A DNA stretch of 64,000 nt from Gavia stellata (Eukaryota; Chordata; Aves; Gaviiformes; Gaviidae), in contig NC_082599.1 of the NCBI RefSeq assembly GCF_030936135.1, forward strand, positions 3,644,847-3,708,846. The letters run 5' to 3'. Shown piece after piece: positions 44,301 to 53,814 of the stretch. How positions within the stretch are numbered: the stretch's first letter is position 1; each line of letters opens with the position of its first letter. Under the pieces are notes generated by a model. The model made no database searches. It worked only from the letters and a program-made list of their open reading frames with translations, and was not told the DNA's origin. Both the position numbers and the translations under genes were made by a program.

Positions 44301-44584
44301 ACGCCTGTCATAAAATTACCAGAGAGCGTGTTTCAGTGTTTTCTTCCCCAGAGCTGAAGCACTGTTCTAATTTGCTTCGAAGCTCCACAGCTCACATGGA
44401 AGTTTCCCTTTTGTTTCCTTGTAGGCTTGTGATCCAGCTGGATGAGAACAAAGCTCTGAAGGCCGCTTTGGAGACTACTGTGAGAAAGAAAGAGGAAGAC
44501 TTTAAACTGTATCAAGACACAATGGGCCAAGTGAAGGATATCTTTTTCCAGACCATTCGGCAGCAGAAACAAGAGAAGAGTTAA
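14329..44584 (+). CDS. CCDC13: Coiled-coil domain-containing protein 13, complete, 15 coding exons
   Basis: Centriolar-satellite coiled-coil protein; in human cells it is needed for ciliogenesis and genome stability. Coding exons: 14329-14546, 19301-19449, 21992-22134, 25320-25409, 25685-25801, 27015-27119, 28880-29044, 30540-30716, 32362-32568, 33726-33862, 36194-36277, 37101-37229, 39670-39824, 43776-43890, 44425-44584. Every junction is GT-AG and every phase agrees; the product is 716 residues (human 715). Near the N-terminus is [16 protein letters not shown]. Heptad-rich helix dominates: about 73-130, 150-250, 290-455 and 490-620. Less ordered stretches appear at about 40-70 and in the Ser/Pro-rich exons 10-11 (about 458-530). 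The C-terminus reads IRQQKQEKS. The start lies six bases after an acceptor, so exon 1 is non-coding. Upstream is a CpG island with an X-box. No frame break or missing segment was seen. Confidence 0.95.
14547..19300 (+). other. CCDC13 first coding intron
   Basis: A 4.75-kb intron without a supported exon. It contains a T-rich run near 16087-16110, short GGGAT repeats near 16990, and two copies of the unclassified repeat core (17790-17807 forward, 18486-18504 reversed). Otherwise unremarkable. Confidence 0.6.
17760..18560. repeat. Unclassified dispersed repeat, copy A
   Basis: Contains GAGATGCCCTAGGGTATC (17790-17807), preceded by TAGGTGTCTA, and a reversed, diverged copy of the same core at 18486-18504. 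Similar cores occur near 28.3 kb and 62.0 kb. The outer limits given are approximate. I do not recognise the family. Confidence 0.4.
22135..25319 (+). other. CCDC13 third intron
   Basis: A 3.2-kb AT-rich intron. Around 22820-22990 TAAT, ATTTAAAT and AATCATGCAT words are dense, which could be a non-coding element or just AT-rich sequence. A GAGATGCC word (23819-23826) and CGTAGGTGTCTA (23935-23946) link 23.8-23.95 kb to the unclassified repeat family. No coding exon seen. Confidence 0.5.
27370..27408. repeat. (GT)n / alternating purine-pyrimidine microsatellite
   Basis: GT run continuing into GCGCACGCACGCG and back to GT, in the sixth CCDC13 intron (27120-28879). Thirty-odd bases of strictly alternating purine-pyrimidine sequence have Z-DNA potential. 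Confidence 0.9.
28260..28400. repeat. Unclassified dispersed repeat, copy B
   Basis: Contains CGTAGGTGTCTA (28271-28282), the core GAGATGCCGTAGGGCATC (28292-28309) and a reversed core GTATCCCAGGGCACCTC (28380-28396) in the sixth CCDC13 intron. Forward and reversed cores about 70 bases apart suggest terminal inverted repeats or a folded element. Confidence 0.4.
34448..34503. repeat. 28-bp tandem duplication
   Basis: Two adjacent 28-base units (34448-34475 and 34476-34503), each starting AAAGGGAC and ending AGAGCAAGT plus two bases, that differ at three positions. They lie in the CCDC13 intron between exons 10 and 11 (33863-36193), which otherwise holds nothing recognisable. Confidence 0.85.
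39825..43775 (+). other. CCDC13 penultimate large intron
   Basis: A 3.95-kb intron between coding exons 13 and 14. I see no repeat family, RNA gene or exon in it. The neighbouring introns 37230-39669, 30717-32361, 29045-30539 and 25802-27014 are equally plain. Confidence 0.5.
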
Positions 44585-47500
44585 GCAAGATATTTGGACT
44601 GCAAAGCAGGGAGAGAGCCCAGGCATCGTGCCCATTAATTGAAATGCAGCGGCAGTGTAGTTTTGCAGCCTCAGATCATGTCATTTCTTTAGCATTTGCA
44701 GAAAAGGATGAGAAATGGAGATGAAATACAAAAAGAGTGAAGGTTTTGCGCATCAGCAAATTTCTGTCTAAGAGTTAGCAAGCAGCTGGCTCAGACTGCA
44801 CATGCCATAGGTTGGTGCAGTTTAGGAAGCTGCAATTCTGCGTTGTGATTTCAGGCAAAACCTCCCTAGTTTCAAAAGAATTTTCCTCCAGAGGGCTCGA
44901 TATTCAATATGCTGCTGCCTTATCAGCTCATGAAGGAATTTGCTATACAAAAGTTATGCCAGCCGCCTTCCAAAGTCACGCCAGGAACAGACAGAGTTCT
45001 GTTTTTATCAGCACACTGATACCTGTCTGTCTCAGGCTTTCTCTAGCACTTAAGTGCTGAGGGAGTGGCTTAGCCTGGCCTGTGAATATCTGCAAGTGAA
45101 CTTTGGCGGGGGCTCCCCTCACCATTCCAACCTGATTCTTTGCTTGTACATATTGGCAGCAGAGTTTTCTGAAACTCAGTGGAGTTTCCACTGAAAAGGT
45201 AGACTGTGCAGATTACCCCTGCAATCAGTCAGACCTACTTTCAATTCAGCTCATTCCATACCAAACTTGCCATCCGGGTTATGAATTCCCTATTTCTGGG
45301 TCTCTGCATTCATCCATCAGGCAGGTCTTGTTCTCGCTAGGAAGAAATGCTGACAAAACGCAGGCAGGTCCTCACTGCAGTAGTGGAGGGACTTTTGGAG
45401 ATGCTGAAACCCCTTGCATCTCTGTCCTTTCCTCTTGCAGCGTAGTGAGAACACCAAGCGCAAGCTAATAAGGCATTAGCATGCAGCCTGCCAGCAGCGA
45501 GCTAGCCTTGGGGATTACAAGCAAATGGAGAGCTAGTCATTTTTGTATAGTGCTGCTTTGTTTCTCGGTTGAAAGTCTTGAAAGCCTTTCTTTTTCTGCT
45601 TTGCTTTGTCAGCCTGTTTCTGCATGTATGAAGTTGGTCAGACTTTAACCCCAGCCACCAGCAGCACAAAGTGGATTTGTGGACAGGCAAACTGCTGCTC
45701 TCTTCCCCGGAACAGGGATCGCGTCCTGACTCCACTTGTACTGAGATAAGGCAGAGTGGAAAAGAGAGCAGAGCGGGAGTTACTCCAGATGCAGTGAGGG
45801 TGGTGTGGTCCCTGTCTTTTTCCTGCTTAGGTTCAGAGATGGCTCTCTTCAAACAGTTCATGGAGTTCCTGATGGAGGAGGTCACGGAGCTGAGGATAAG
45901 CTCAGCACCTGAGAGTTAACCCTGTACTTTAGAGCCCTGCTCCACTCCCCCAGCGCTGGCCTACAGCTCAGCAAAGCTGTCAGGTGTCTCTTGTAAAAAG
46001 CGGGACCATAACGGTTCATTGCCATATTCCTCCTGCTCACCCTGCCAGTAGTGTCAGAGGAAAAGGTATCTTGCAACCTGCAATCCTCTCCTCCCAACAA
46101 CTCGAGGGATCATAAATCCTGGATTGAGAGACAAACACAGTCTCATCCAAGTGAGCTGCGGTTTGTTTCTGTTCGACTCCGTCCTGATGATTATGTAGCA
46201 TGGGGTAGAGCGAGCAGACCAAAGATAAGAAATCAGCCCACCTCCGACAGATATTTTAAGGACCTGCAGTAAAGAGCGGATCCCTTTGAAAAGCTGCCTG
46301 AGCTGTGGCAGAGGTGTGGAGAATTTCCTATGCCGTGGCTGCTAAATTCAGGCTGGTACCTTGCAGCTGGAGATTCTGATTTCGCTTACACAGAAGTGTG
46401 AATCAATAATATTTTCACATAAGTACAGGAGAGTCGATCTGCCATCTGTTCTAATACACGGTCAGTGTTTGTCTCCTGTCCTGTGACGAAGCAGTGAAGA
46501 TCATACCATTTTCCAGCAAAGTTCTTCCTGGGGTGGCTATGAATCAACCCATGAAATGCAGATAAGAAACTGGGAGTGCTATATGTTACAGAACACATAT
46601 GGCTCGCTAGCACATGGTGAAACCTCTTCTCAAGTGCTGCAACACTCATTTCTTTAAACATATGCTTGTTTGGGGTTGCACAGAAGCATTTTCTTTTTTT
46701 TTTTTTTTTCTTTCTGCACAAACATGCACAGAGCACCACCGCATGCCTTGAAAAAGGAGAAACAAAGACACTATAAAATAGTTTATTTAGAGAGCCCATA
46801 CCTGTAAGTAACTGTTTCTCACGGAAACACGCAATCTGTCTCCCATCACAGAGTGGGGGGGGGGGGTCTGAGCACAGGCCAAATTGTCCAGGTCTTCTCA
46901 GTTTTGAAATAAATTCCCTCTGTACTTCCACAGAGTGACCTGCCTTCGAATTGTCCCTGTGCTGTCTCTTGCAGCAACTGCTTCCCACTTTTCAAGGTAT
47001 GAGACCAATTTTCTTGCAGTGCATGTTGTTTTGTTGCTGAATGTAAGAAACCCTGACACATTTTGGAAGCAGCAGCCCTAGTTCAGCTGGCTGCAGCAGC
47101 CCCATGTCCCCAACCCATCACTCAGAGAATAAAAAGAGTGAAAATACTTTTCTCACTACCTGCAAAAACCCCTACAGCTGGTCCTCAGCTACAGAATGTC
47201 TCCAGCACACTTAATGTGCTGTTTGAGGTCAAACATTTCTTTTTGGGGTGTAGCTGGGCTTGATCTGAAACCTCCACAATCCCCTGCTTTCCTTGGGAGT
47301 TTGTCCTCGTGGATAATTACCAGCCCGTTAAAATCCCGTGCTTCGATTCTCATTTGAATTTCTCTGGCTTCAGTTTGCAGCCAGTCATCGTTCCGCCTTT
47401 CTTCGCTAGATAAAAGCGGTGTGAGTACCCAGCATGTCCTCACTGGGACAGCCTTCATCCGGTGCAAAGTCACGTCACAGGCCGCTTTTTGATAAGCTCT

Positions 47501-47803
47501 GAGTTTTTTCAGTCCCTCATTGTAGCTAAAGGTGGTGACAGGCTAGTGGTGACAACGCTCGGCATCGCTGGCGCAGGCTGGTGGATACAGTTAAGCTGCG
47601 AAGAGCAGCGTAAGGTTAATTTTGCTGCAAGTATTTGAGACTATGGACACTCCTTGTTAGGATTTGGCCAGCTTTTAGCCTATGTATGCTAAGAATATGA
47701 GTCCTCCAAACACTTGGGCTGAGCCAAAGGTTGTCTCCTACCCTGGAGCCGGGCAGAGCACTTCAATGAAGCAGCCACAAAGTGCCTGACGGATGCATCC
47801 GAT

Positions 47804-48395
47804 TTCACAGAATCACACAGAATCATTAAGATTGGAAAAGACCTGTAAGATCATCAAGTCCAACCATCAACCCAACACCACCATGCCCACTAAACCATGT
47901 CCCACAATGCCACGTCCACAAGTTCCTTGAACACCTCCAGGGATGGTGACTCCACCACCTCCCTGGGCAGCCTGTTCCAGTGCTTCACCACTCTCAGTAA
48001 AGAATTTTTTCCTAATATCCAGTCTAAACCTCCCCTGGTGCAACTTGAGGCCATTTCCTCTTGTCCTGTCACTTGTCACTTGGGAGAAGAGACCAGCACC
48101 CACCTCTCTGCAACCCCCTTTCAGGTAGTTGTAGAGAGCGATGAGGTCTCCCCTCAGCCTCCTCTTCTCCAGACTGAACAACCCCAGCTCCCTCAGCCGC
48201 TCCTCATCAGACTTGTGCTCCAGACCCCTCACCAGCTCCGTCGCCCTTCTCTGGACACGCTCCAGCACCTCAATGTCCTTCTTGGAGTGAGGGGCCCAAA
48301 ACTGAACACAGTATTTGAGGTGCGGCCTCACCAGCCCCGAGTACAGGGGCACGATCACCTCCCTACTCCTGCTGGCCACACCATTTCTGATACAG
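47804..48395 (-). repeat. CR1 LINE fragment with remnant of reverse-transcriptase C-terminus
   Basis: The longest CR1 copy here, about 590 bases in minus orientation. Read in reverse it encodes the well-known end of the CR1 polyprotein: [60 protein letters not shown] and [15 protein letters not shown] in one open frame, followed by the 3' UTR block ending at GAATCACACAGAATC. It is 5'-truncated and fairly young, since the remaining frame is largely open. Confidence 0.96.
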
Positions 48396-49469
48396 AATTT
48401 TAAAAGTACAGCTGAACCGCTGGGATTAAATGACCTTTGATGAATTGGCATAATTTTCCTTTTGGCCTGTTGCGAGGCATCTACCTGCGAAGAGCGGGCA
48501 CCGCAAGAGTGCAGCTTTCCAAACTGGCGGTAATGTGAATTAAGTTGCATTAATGTGGTTAAATATAGACATTATCGACACAGGCGAGCGCTCCCTGCCC
48601 TGGGCTCGGCTGAGCCAAGTGGCAAAGGATCGGCCAGCAGCAAAGCCCATCCCACTGTAACCGCTCCAATTCAGAGCCGTAGATTGGGGCTGCGGGTGGC
48701 TCATGCCCTCCCCGAGGCTCCAAAGCAGGACAGAGGTGCGAGGAGGAGACAGACTTCAGTCCTTCACGTGGTTGAAGGGGGAGGAAGCTGGTGGCAAAGG
48801 GGAACTAAGTTGGAAATGGCTTTGCCCACCCCTCCGGCAGCCGCAGCCAGCAGCTGCTACTGCCCTGCAAGCCACAGGGCCCTCGCCCCATGCATGACAA
48901 AAGGAATGAGGTTCGGCTTTAAATGGAAAACCACTCTAGCAGAGTCCCTCTGCTCTAAATTAAGCCAAGACTGAGCCAAGAGGGGTATTGGGTTTCTCCC
49001 CTCATCCTCTCCCCTCCGAGCCCAGCTCCGAGCCGGCTGCTCCCAGGGGACAGGGTGGCCTCGCTCAACAAATGCCACCTCAATCCCCACACGTCTCCGC
49101 TTACAGCTCGGAAACCCATCTGCAGGCAGGGGGTTAAGTCCTGGGCTTTGGAGCAGCTCATTTGTCAGCGAGAATAGTTATCTGCCGGGCGCAGCGTGGC
49201 AGCGACAGGAGGGGGGGTCATTCCACCACATCGTTGACCTAATTGGGGCATATTTTCAGGAATGGGAGGGGATCCTGAGGAGAGGAGCTGAAGGCAGTGG
49301 GGTTTGAGCTGAGGCAGGGTTGTCCATGCCAGGTGGTGGGAGCCTTCTTCACAGTCCATCCCTGGGGCAGCAGGAGGTCCCAGAACCTTTGATGGGGTCA
49401 GTGTATGCCATGGGGGACAGGCGGAGCCATTCCGGGGGGGGTGCTGAGAGGGGTGCTGTTGGTGACCTT

Positions 49470-49475
49470 GGATGG

Positions 49476-49507
<32 letters not shown>
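49470..49507. repeat. (GGAT)n microsatellite
   Basis: About nine GGAT units with one interruption (GGAC). A simple tandem repeat, not a CRISPR array. Confidence 0.93.
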
Positions 49508-49630
49508 GGCAGACATCCCCCTCTCCTGAGCCGTCCGGCTAGCAGGGAGGTGCCTGCTGAGGGTCTGGTGGGGTTGGCATGTTCCCAGCGACACGTTTGC
49601 ATGGGGAACCCGATGGGGCAACCTAAGGCG

Positions 49631-49680
49631 GTATAAAACCACCCGTGTGGGTTATTATAACCCTCTCTCCTTCCAGTTCA
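49631..49680 (+). promoter_or_regulatory. TATA-like box with downstream acceptor-like tract
   Basis: GGTATAAAACC lies at about 49630-49640, followed within 40 bases by a pyrimidine-rich CTCTCTCCTTCCAG. It resembles a TATA promoter or a splice acceptor of an unannotated transcript, but no coding sequence with family resemblance follows. Weak. Confidence 0.2.
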
Positions 49681-49879
49681 CCCCACAAAGAGCTGCTGCG
49701 GCAGCAGGGAGACAGCAGCGTAAGGCAGGAGCAAGCAGCCAGGAGGAGGCTCCTTTGGTGTCTCCATCAAACATCCCCAGTTTGTGTCGTGTGCCTCGCT
49801 GGGACGGAGCTGAGAGGATTTTGCTGAACCCCACCACCTTCCCACTCACTTTCGCGGACAGTGAAGAGGGGCCTGGCCT

Positions 49880-50240
49880 CAGTTCGTGTGCCACAACTTC
49901 CCACCAGATGTTTGAAAAAAACTATCATTAAAATCAGCTCGAAGCCATAAACAGCCCTTTGTCATAAAGCAGCAGCGCCGGGGCAATAAAACACAGGGGC
50001 GTCCCCTGTGCCGAGGAAGGCACGCTGGTCACATTAAAAATAAATCTTATTATATTAGAAATCAAGAGCGATTTTTTTTTAATTTGAATAATATCTATAA
50101 ATTAAAGCTAAATTATTTTTATCACCACAGTTCCCAGAGCCTCATGAAAAACTGCCGCCCAGCCCTCCACCTATGTTTCACTTTCAGTCCAGCAAGATCA
50201 CAAATTACTCCGGATTAGAAAAATAAAGAAAATAAAAATC
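49880..50240. promoter_or_regulatory. AT-rich candidate enhancer upstream of HHATL
   Basis: A sharply AT-rich island inside GC-rich surroundings. It contains a full MEF2 consensus TTAAAAATAA (50034-50043), a perfect 8-bp hairpin CACAGGGG-CGT-CCCCTGTG (49992-50010) and several TAAT and ATAAAT words between 50036 and 50120. HHATL is a striated-muscle gene in mammals, so a MEF2-bearing element 3.8 kb upstream would make sense. Function and conservation are inferred. Confidence 0.35.
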
Positions 50241-51559
50241 TATCATCGGCCCAAAACTCTCCGGATGCCAATGCCCAGGAAGAGCAGCACAACGGAGCTG
50301 TGACCCTCCTGCCCTGCGGGACCCACTCCCTGGAGCCCCCCCGGCATTCCTTGCATCCCCAAAAGCGAGATCCCCATCGCCTCCAGCCCCGCGCCCACAC
50401 AACGGGGCCCATCGTGCCTCCAACACAGTGAACACCTGGAGAGAGGATTTGGGGGCTGGTTTTGGTTTCTGCATGAGGCAGGATGGGGGGTGAGTGACTT
50501 TGGGAGCCAGGGAGGGGGACAGGGACCTGTCGGTCCCCCTTGACCCTTTGCTCGTTGCCTTCCTATGCTGCCCCGCCACCGCAGCGAGCCGACGTCCGTC
50601 TGCACCCGCTGGCGGGGGGGACGGACATGATTTTGCCTCCTGCAGAGGCTCCTTGACTTATGGCTGTGGCTGGCCATGGACCCCTGCCCCATGAACCCCT
50701 GCCCTCCACAGGCGCAGGGAGCATGGCCAATTGTGTCACTGTGCTTATCTGCACCCATCGCCTAATTACTTCGCCTCTAAACACCCACTCAATTATGCCA
50801 CGGCCTGAAGAGCCGAAGTCCCTGGGCAGGGATGGAGCTGCGGCAGCAGGAGGAAGGCTGGGGCTCCCGGGCAGCCGAATCCTGCCCCGGCTGCTGCAAA
50901 TTAAAGTGGCTCATTAGGCACTTAAAGCGTTGGCCACACAGCCGTCGCCAAGACTCTCTATGGAGAGCCTCCCTCTGTGCACACCAAGTTAAAAACGCTG
51001 CTAAAAAGCCTTTTTGTTCGTGGCCATCGTGACGGCAAAGCGGGGCTGACCCGAGGGGTGCCCACCCTGGAGATCCTCCCTCCTAAACCCAGAACATCAA
51101 CTCATCTCCCAAAGCAGCCAACCCAAGGAGGTATTTATAAAATCCAGGGTCGCCTGCCTTGTTTCTCTCCCCTGACCTTACAGGCAGCCCAGGAGATGCT
51201 CGGGGACGTTGGCCCCAGCGTGAGCTCTCCCCAGATCTCACAGGGGTTTGGTAGAAAGAGCTTGACGCGGGACATGGAGAGGGGCCTGACGCTGTGCTGA
51301 CTTGTTCTTGGCTGACTTGTACTTGCACACCCCATAATAACGGAGACCACAACGCAGCCCAGCCCCTTCCTCTGTCCTGTTTTGTTTGCAGATGCCGAGA
51401 AGGAGACCCCGAAGATGGTTTGTAGAGATGTTGCGACCTCCGAGCCCCAGGCTGATTTAAACACCGCCCGAGCCGGGGAGGAATCGCACCTTTTGGCTCT
51501 GTGCCTCAGTTTCCCCATCCCCGTGCGATGACAGCTGCCTCCCCTCTCGCACAAGGTGA

Positions 51560-53080
51560 TGGGGGCTTCCCCCTCCCTTGCAGGGCTCAAAGCGGGGCAC
51601 CCCTGGGAGGGAGCCGGGCCCTGCGGGGGGGCTGCCGTGCCCCGGGGCTCCCGTGGCCACCCCCGGGCCGTGCTCCCTTGGCCCGGGGCTGAGGTTTGGC
51701 AGCCAGCACGGGTCCTCTCCAGCAGCTGCCGTGACAGACAGCTCCTGAACCAGCCCCCCTCTGCAGTGCTGCTCTAAAATAAAAATACCTCCCGCCTGCT
51801 CCGCTCCACTCCCGGCCAAACTTCCTCCGGGGGCAAGGTGGGGGACGGCGGCCCCAAAATACACCCGGCCGCCCCCCGCAAGCCGGCCTTGAGGGATGCC
51901 GTAGGGCAGGCCAGCGGCCCCCCCAAAACCTTCCATCGCTTCCCCCCCTCCCCGCCCCAACTTTCCCCCCTCCCGCCGTCCCCCCGCCGCGGTGCCGGAC
52001 GCTGGATCCCCGCACCCCCGCCCGCGGCCCAAGGTCAGTAGCGGGGAGCGATGCGGGGCTGGGCGGGGGGGGGGAACCACGCCGGGGGTGGTGACACGCT
52101 GCTCCCGCAGCCCCCGGGGCTTTTTGTCACCGCTGCCTGCTCCCCCCGCCCGGGCGGGGGTTCGGGGGCGGCGGAGGGGAGCGGGGGATGAGGATGCTGC
52201 TGCCCCGCGGCGGCTCGGAGCTGGGGGGGGGGGCTGTGCTGGGGATCCCCCCCATGCACCTGACTCGGCAGCCCGGGAGTCATCAGCAGTTAATATTGTC
52301 CGAGGGGTCCCCCGCCAGCACCCCCCGCCCACCGCAGGGACCCCAGCGACAACCGGGGGCCCTTAACCGCCTCCCGCCCGGCTCGTTTGCGGGGTGGTTT
52401 TGCACCCCACGCCCCCCCTCCCACCCCCCCAAAAAAGAAGCCTTGAAAAGCGTGGAAAGGAGAAAAAAAAGCTCTTGAAAGCCACCTCCGCGAGTGCCCT
52501 CCCGCCGCAGGGGGACCGCAGGGCGGTGGCAGCGCGCCCGCCCGCAGCGGCCCCGCACGGGGGAGCGACTGCGGGGGGACCCCCGCACCCCCCCCCGGGG
52601 CTGCGCCCACCCCTTCCCGCCGGGAAAAGGTGTTTCCTCCAGCGCTGGGAAAGACGGGGACACCCCGCATCGCTGCTAACAGCACAGAGCTCTTAAAAAA
52701 TTCAGTGCCCCACCCCCCCCAAAAAAAAATCATAACAAATAGAAGTTGAATAACCGCCCCCGGCAAAAGCTTCGCGATGCAGATGCGGGTGCAGCGGCTG
52801 AGCGGGTCGCCTTTCACTGCTGCCTCAAAGCAGAGTTTCACTCCTTAGTCCCTCCAAAGCGCCCCGCGCCGTTGCAGGGGCTGCGCCCCGCCGCTCTCGG
52901 GGTCCCCCCACCCCACCCCACCCGCGGGGGATGCTCGCGAGTGGGTGGCAGTGCCGGAGGAGGATACCCGCCGGCGGGGCTGCCCTCTCCCCCCCGCACA
53001 CCGCCCGCTCCAGCCCCGAGCTGCGTTTTGAGCAGCTGCCGGCCGGGCAGGCGGGAGGCTGAAAGGCACCTCGCGCCGGG
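51560..53080 (+). promoter_or_regulatory. HHATL: Long CpG island upstream of HHATL
   Basis: About 1.5 kb of extreme GC and CpG content ending about 700 bases before the HHATL start codon. Because the HHATL start-codon exon has its own acceptor (CAG at 53771-53773), a non-coding exon 1 should lie upstream, and this island is the best place for it. I cannot name the donor. Long open frames on both strands here are by-products of high GC. Confidence 0.5.
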
Positions 53081-53082
53081 CT

Positions 53083-53110
53083 TAATTAGCCTTGGCAGGA
53101 GTAATTAGCC
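53083..53110. promoter_or_regulatory. Paired TAATTAGCC sites
   Basis: Two identical TAATTAGCC words at 53083-53091 and 53102-53110, 19 bases apart (about two helical turns), at the edge of the CpG island. Homeodomain-type sites repeated in phase are a reasonable regulatory candidate; this is motif evidence only. Confidence 0.3.
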
Positions 53111-53814
53111 CAGGGCTTGAACCTCGGCATCCCCCGAGCCCTGGGAGATGGGGTTGCAGGCGGGGAGGGGGCTGCAACCGTGCCTGCGGGGTCCGAAGGC
53201 TGGTGGCTGGGAGCAGTTTGGGACCTCGGGGCTTTAGGAGCCCCCCTGAGAGCTCCAGGTGGGGCAAACCCCAGTGGAAGGTGAGCGGCATCCCAGGGCA
53301 GGGGGCTAAGGGCATCCCATCGCGTCCCTGCCAGCATGGGTGTCTTCATGCTTTATCCTTGATCCCCTCCGAGGATCCAGTTAGGAATTAGGGGGGACAT
53401 CAGAGACACGCTGGAGGAACCCCATCCTGGGTGGTTGGTGTTCCAGAGCATCTCTGAACATTGGGATGGACACAGCTCGCTGGGAAGAGCCCTTTAACGG
53501 GACCACCCTGCTGAGCTGCCCCCAAGACCTGGCTCCTGGGTGGGTTTTGCAGCGGGGCTCAGCAGCAACCTCTCTCCCTGCAGCTGAGTTGCATCCCAGG
53601 GTTCAACCCCAGGTGATGCCATTTTCTCCTTCTCTTCAGCTTCCAGCCTTCAAGGAAGCCCACAAAGCAGAGCTGCTGAGGACCAGCAGTGATTTAGGAT
53701 GTTTGAGGGGTGGGAGGGCAGGCGAGCCCTCACCCCTGGGGTTTTTTTCCCCTCTTGTCCTCCCCTTTCCCAGATCTGGATCCCCTGCACCGGCTGGGGT
53801 GGTAACCTGCCATC

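Larger units (their letters stand above)
44585..51400. other. Intergenic region between CCDC13 and HHATL, left part
   Basis: Starts with the CCDC13 3' UTR. AATAAA hexamers occur at about 46905 and 47128, but a nearer end is likely and I cannot fix it. The interval contains a poly-T run (46691-46710), a 12-G run (46855-46866), a long antisense CR1 fragment (47804-48395), a GGAT microsatellite and an AT-rich island at about 49880-50240. GC content rises from about 48.6 kb onward. No coding exon is supported. Confidence 0.5.

Noticed and set aside
46386-46988. 200-residue minus-strand open frame
   Set aside because: It includes a lysine run that is only the poly-T tract at 46691-46710, matches no family I know and has no splice context.
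47867-48550. 227-residue minus-strand open frame as a host gene
   Set aside because: It is the end of a CR1 reverse-transcriptase frame, reported as a LINE fragment.
49470-49507. Regular short repeats as a possible CRISPR-like array
   Set aside because: A plain GGAT microsatellite without spacers, in a vertebrate genome.
51391-51456. Acceptor-like tract followed by ATG and a short basic peptide (MPRRRPRRWF...)
   Set aside because: Only 21 codons, no donor or continuing frame and no known family; chance.
51457-52332. 291-residue minus-strand open frame in the CpG island upstream of HHATL
   Set aside because: Gly/Ala/Arg/Pro-rich with no domain; all frames are open because stop codons are rare at this base composition.
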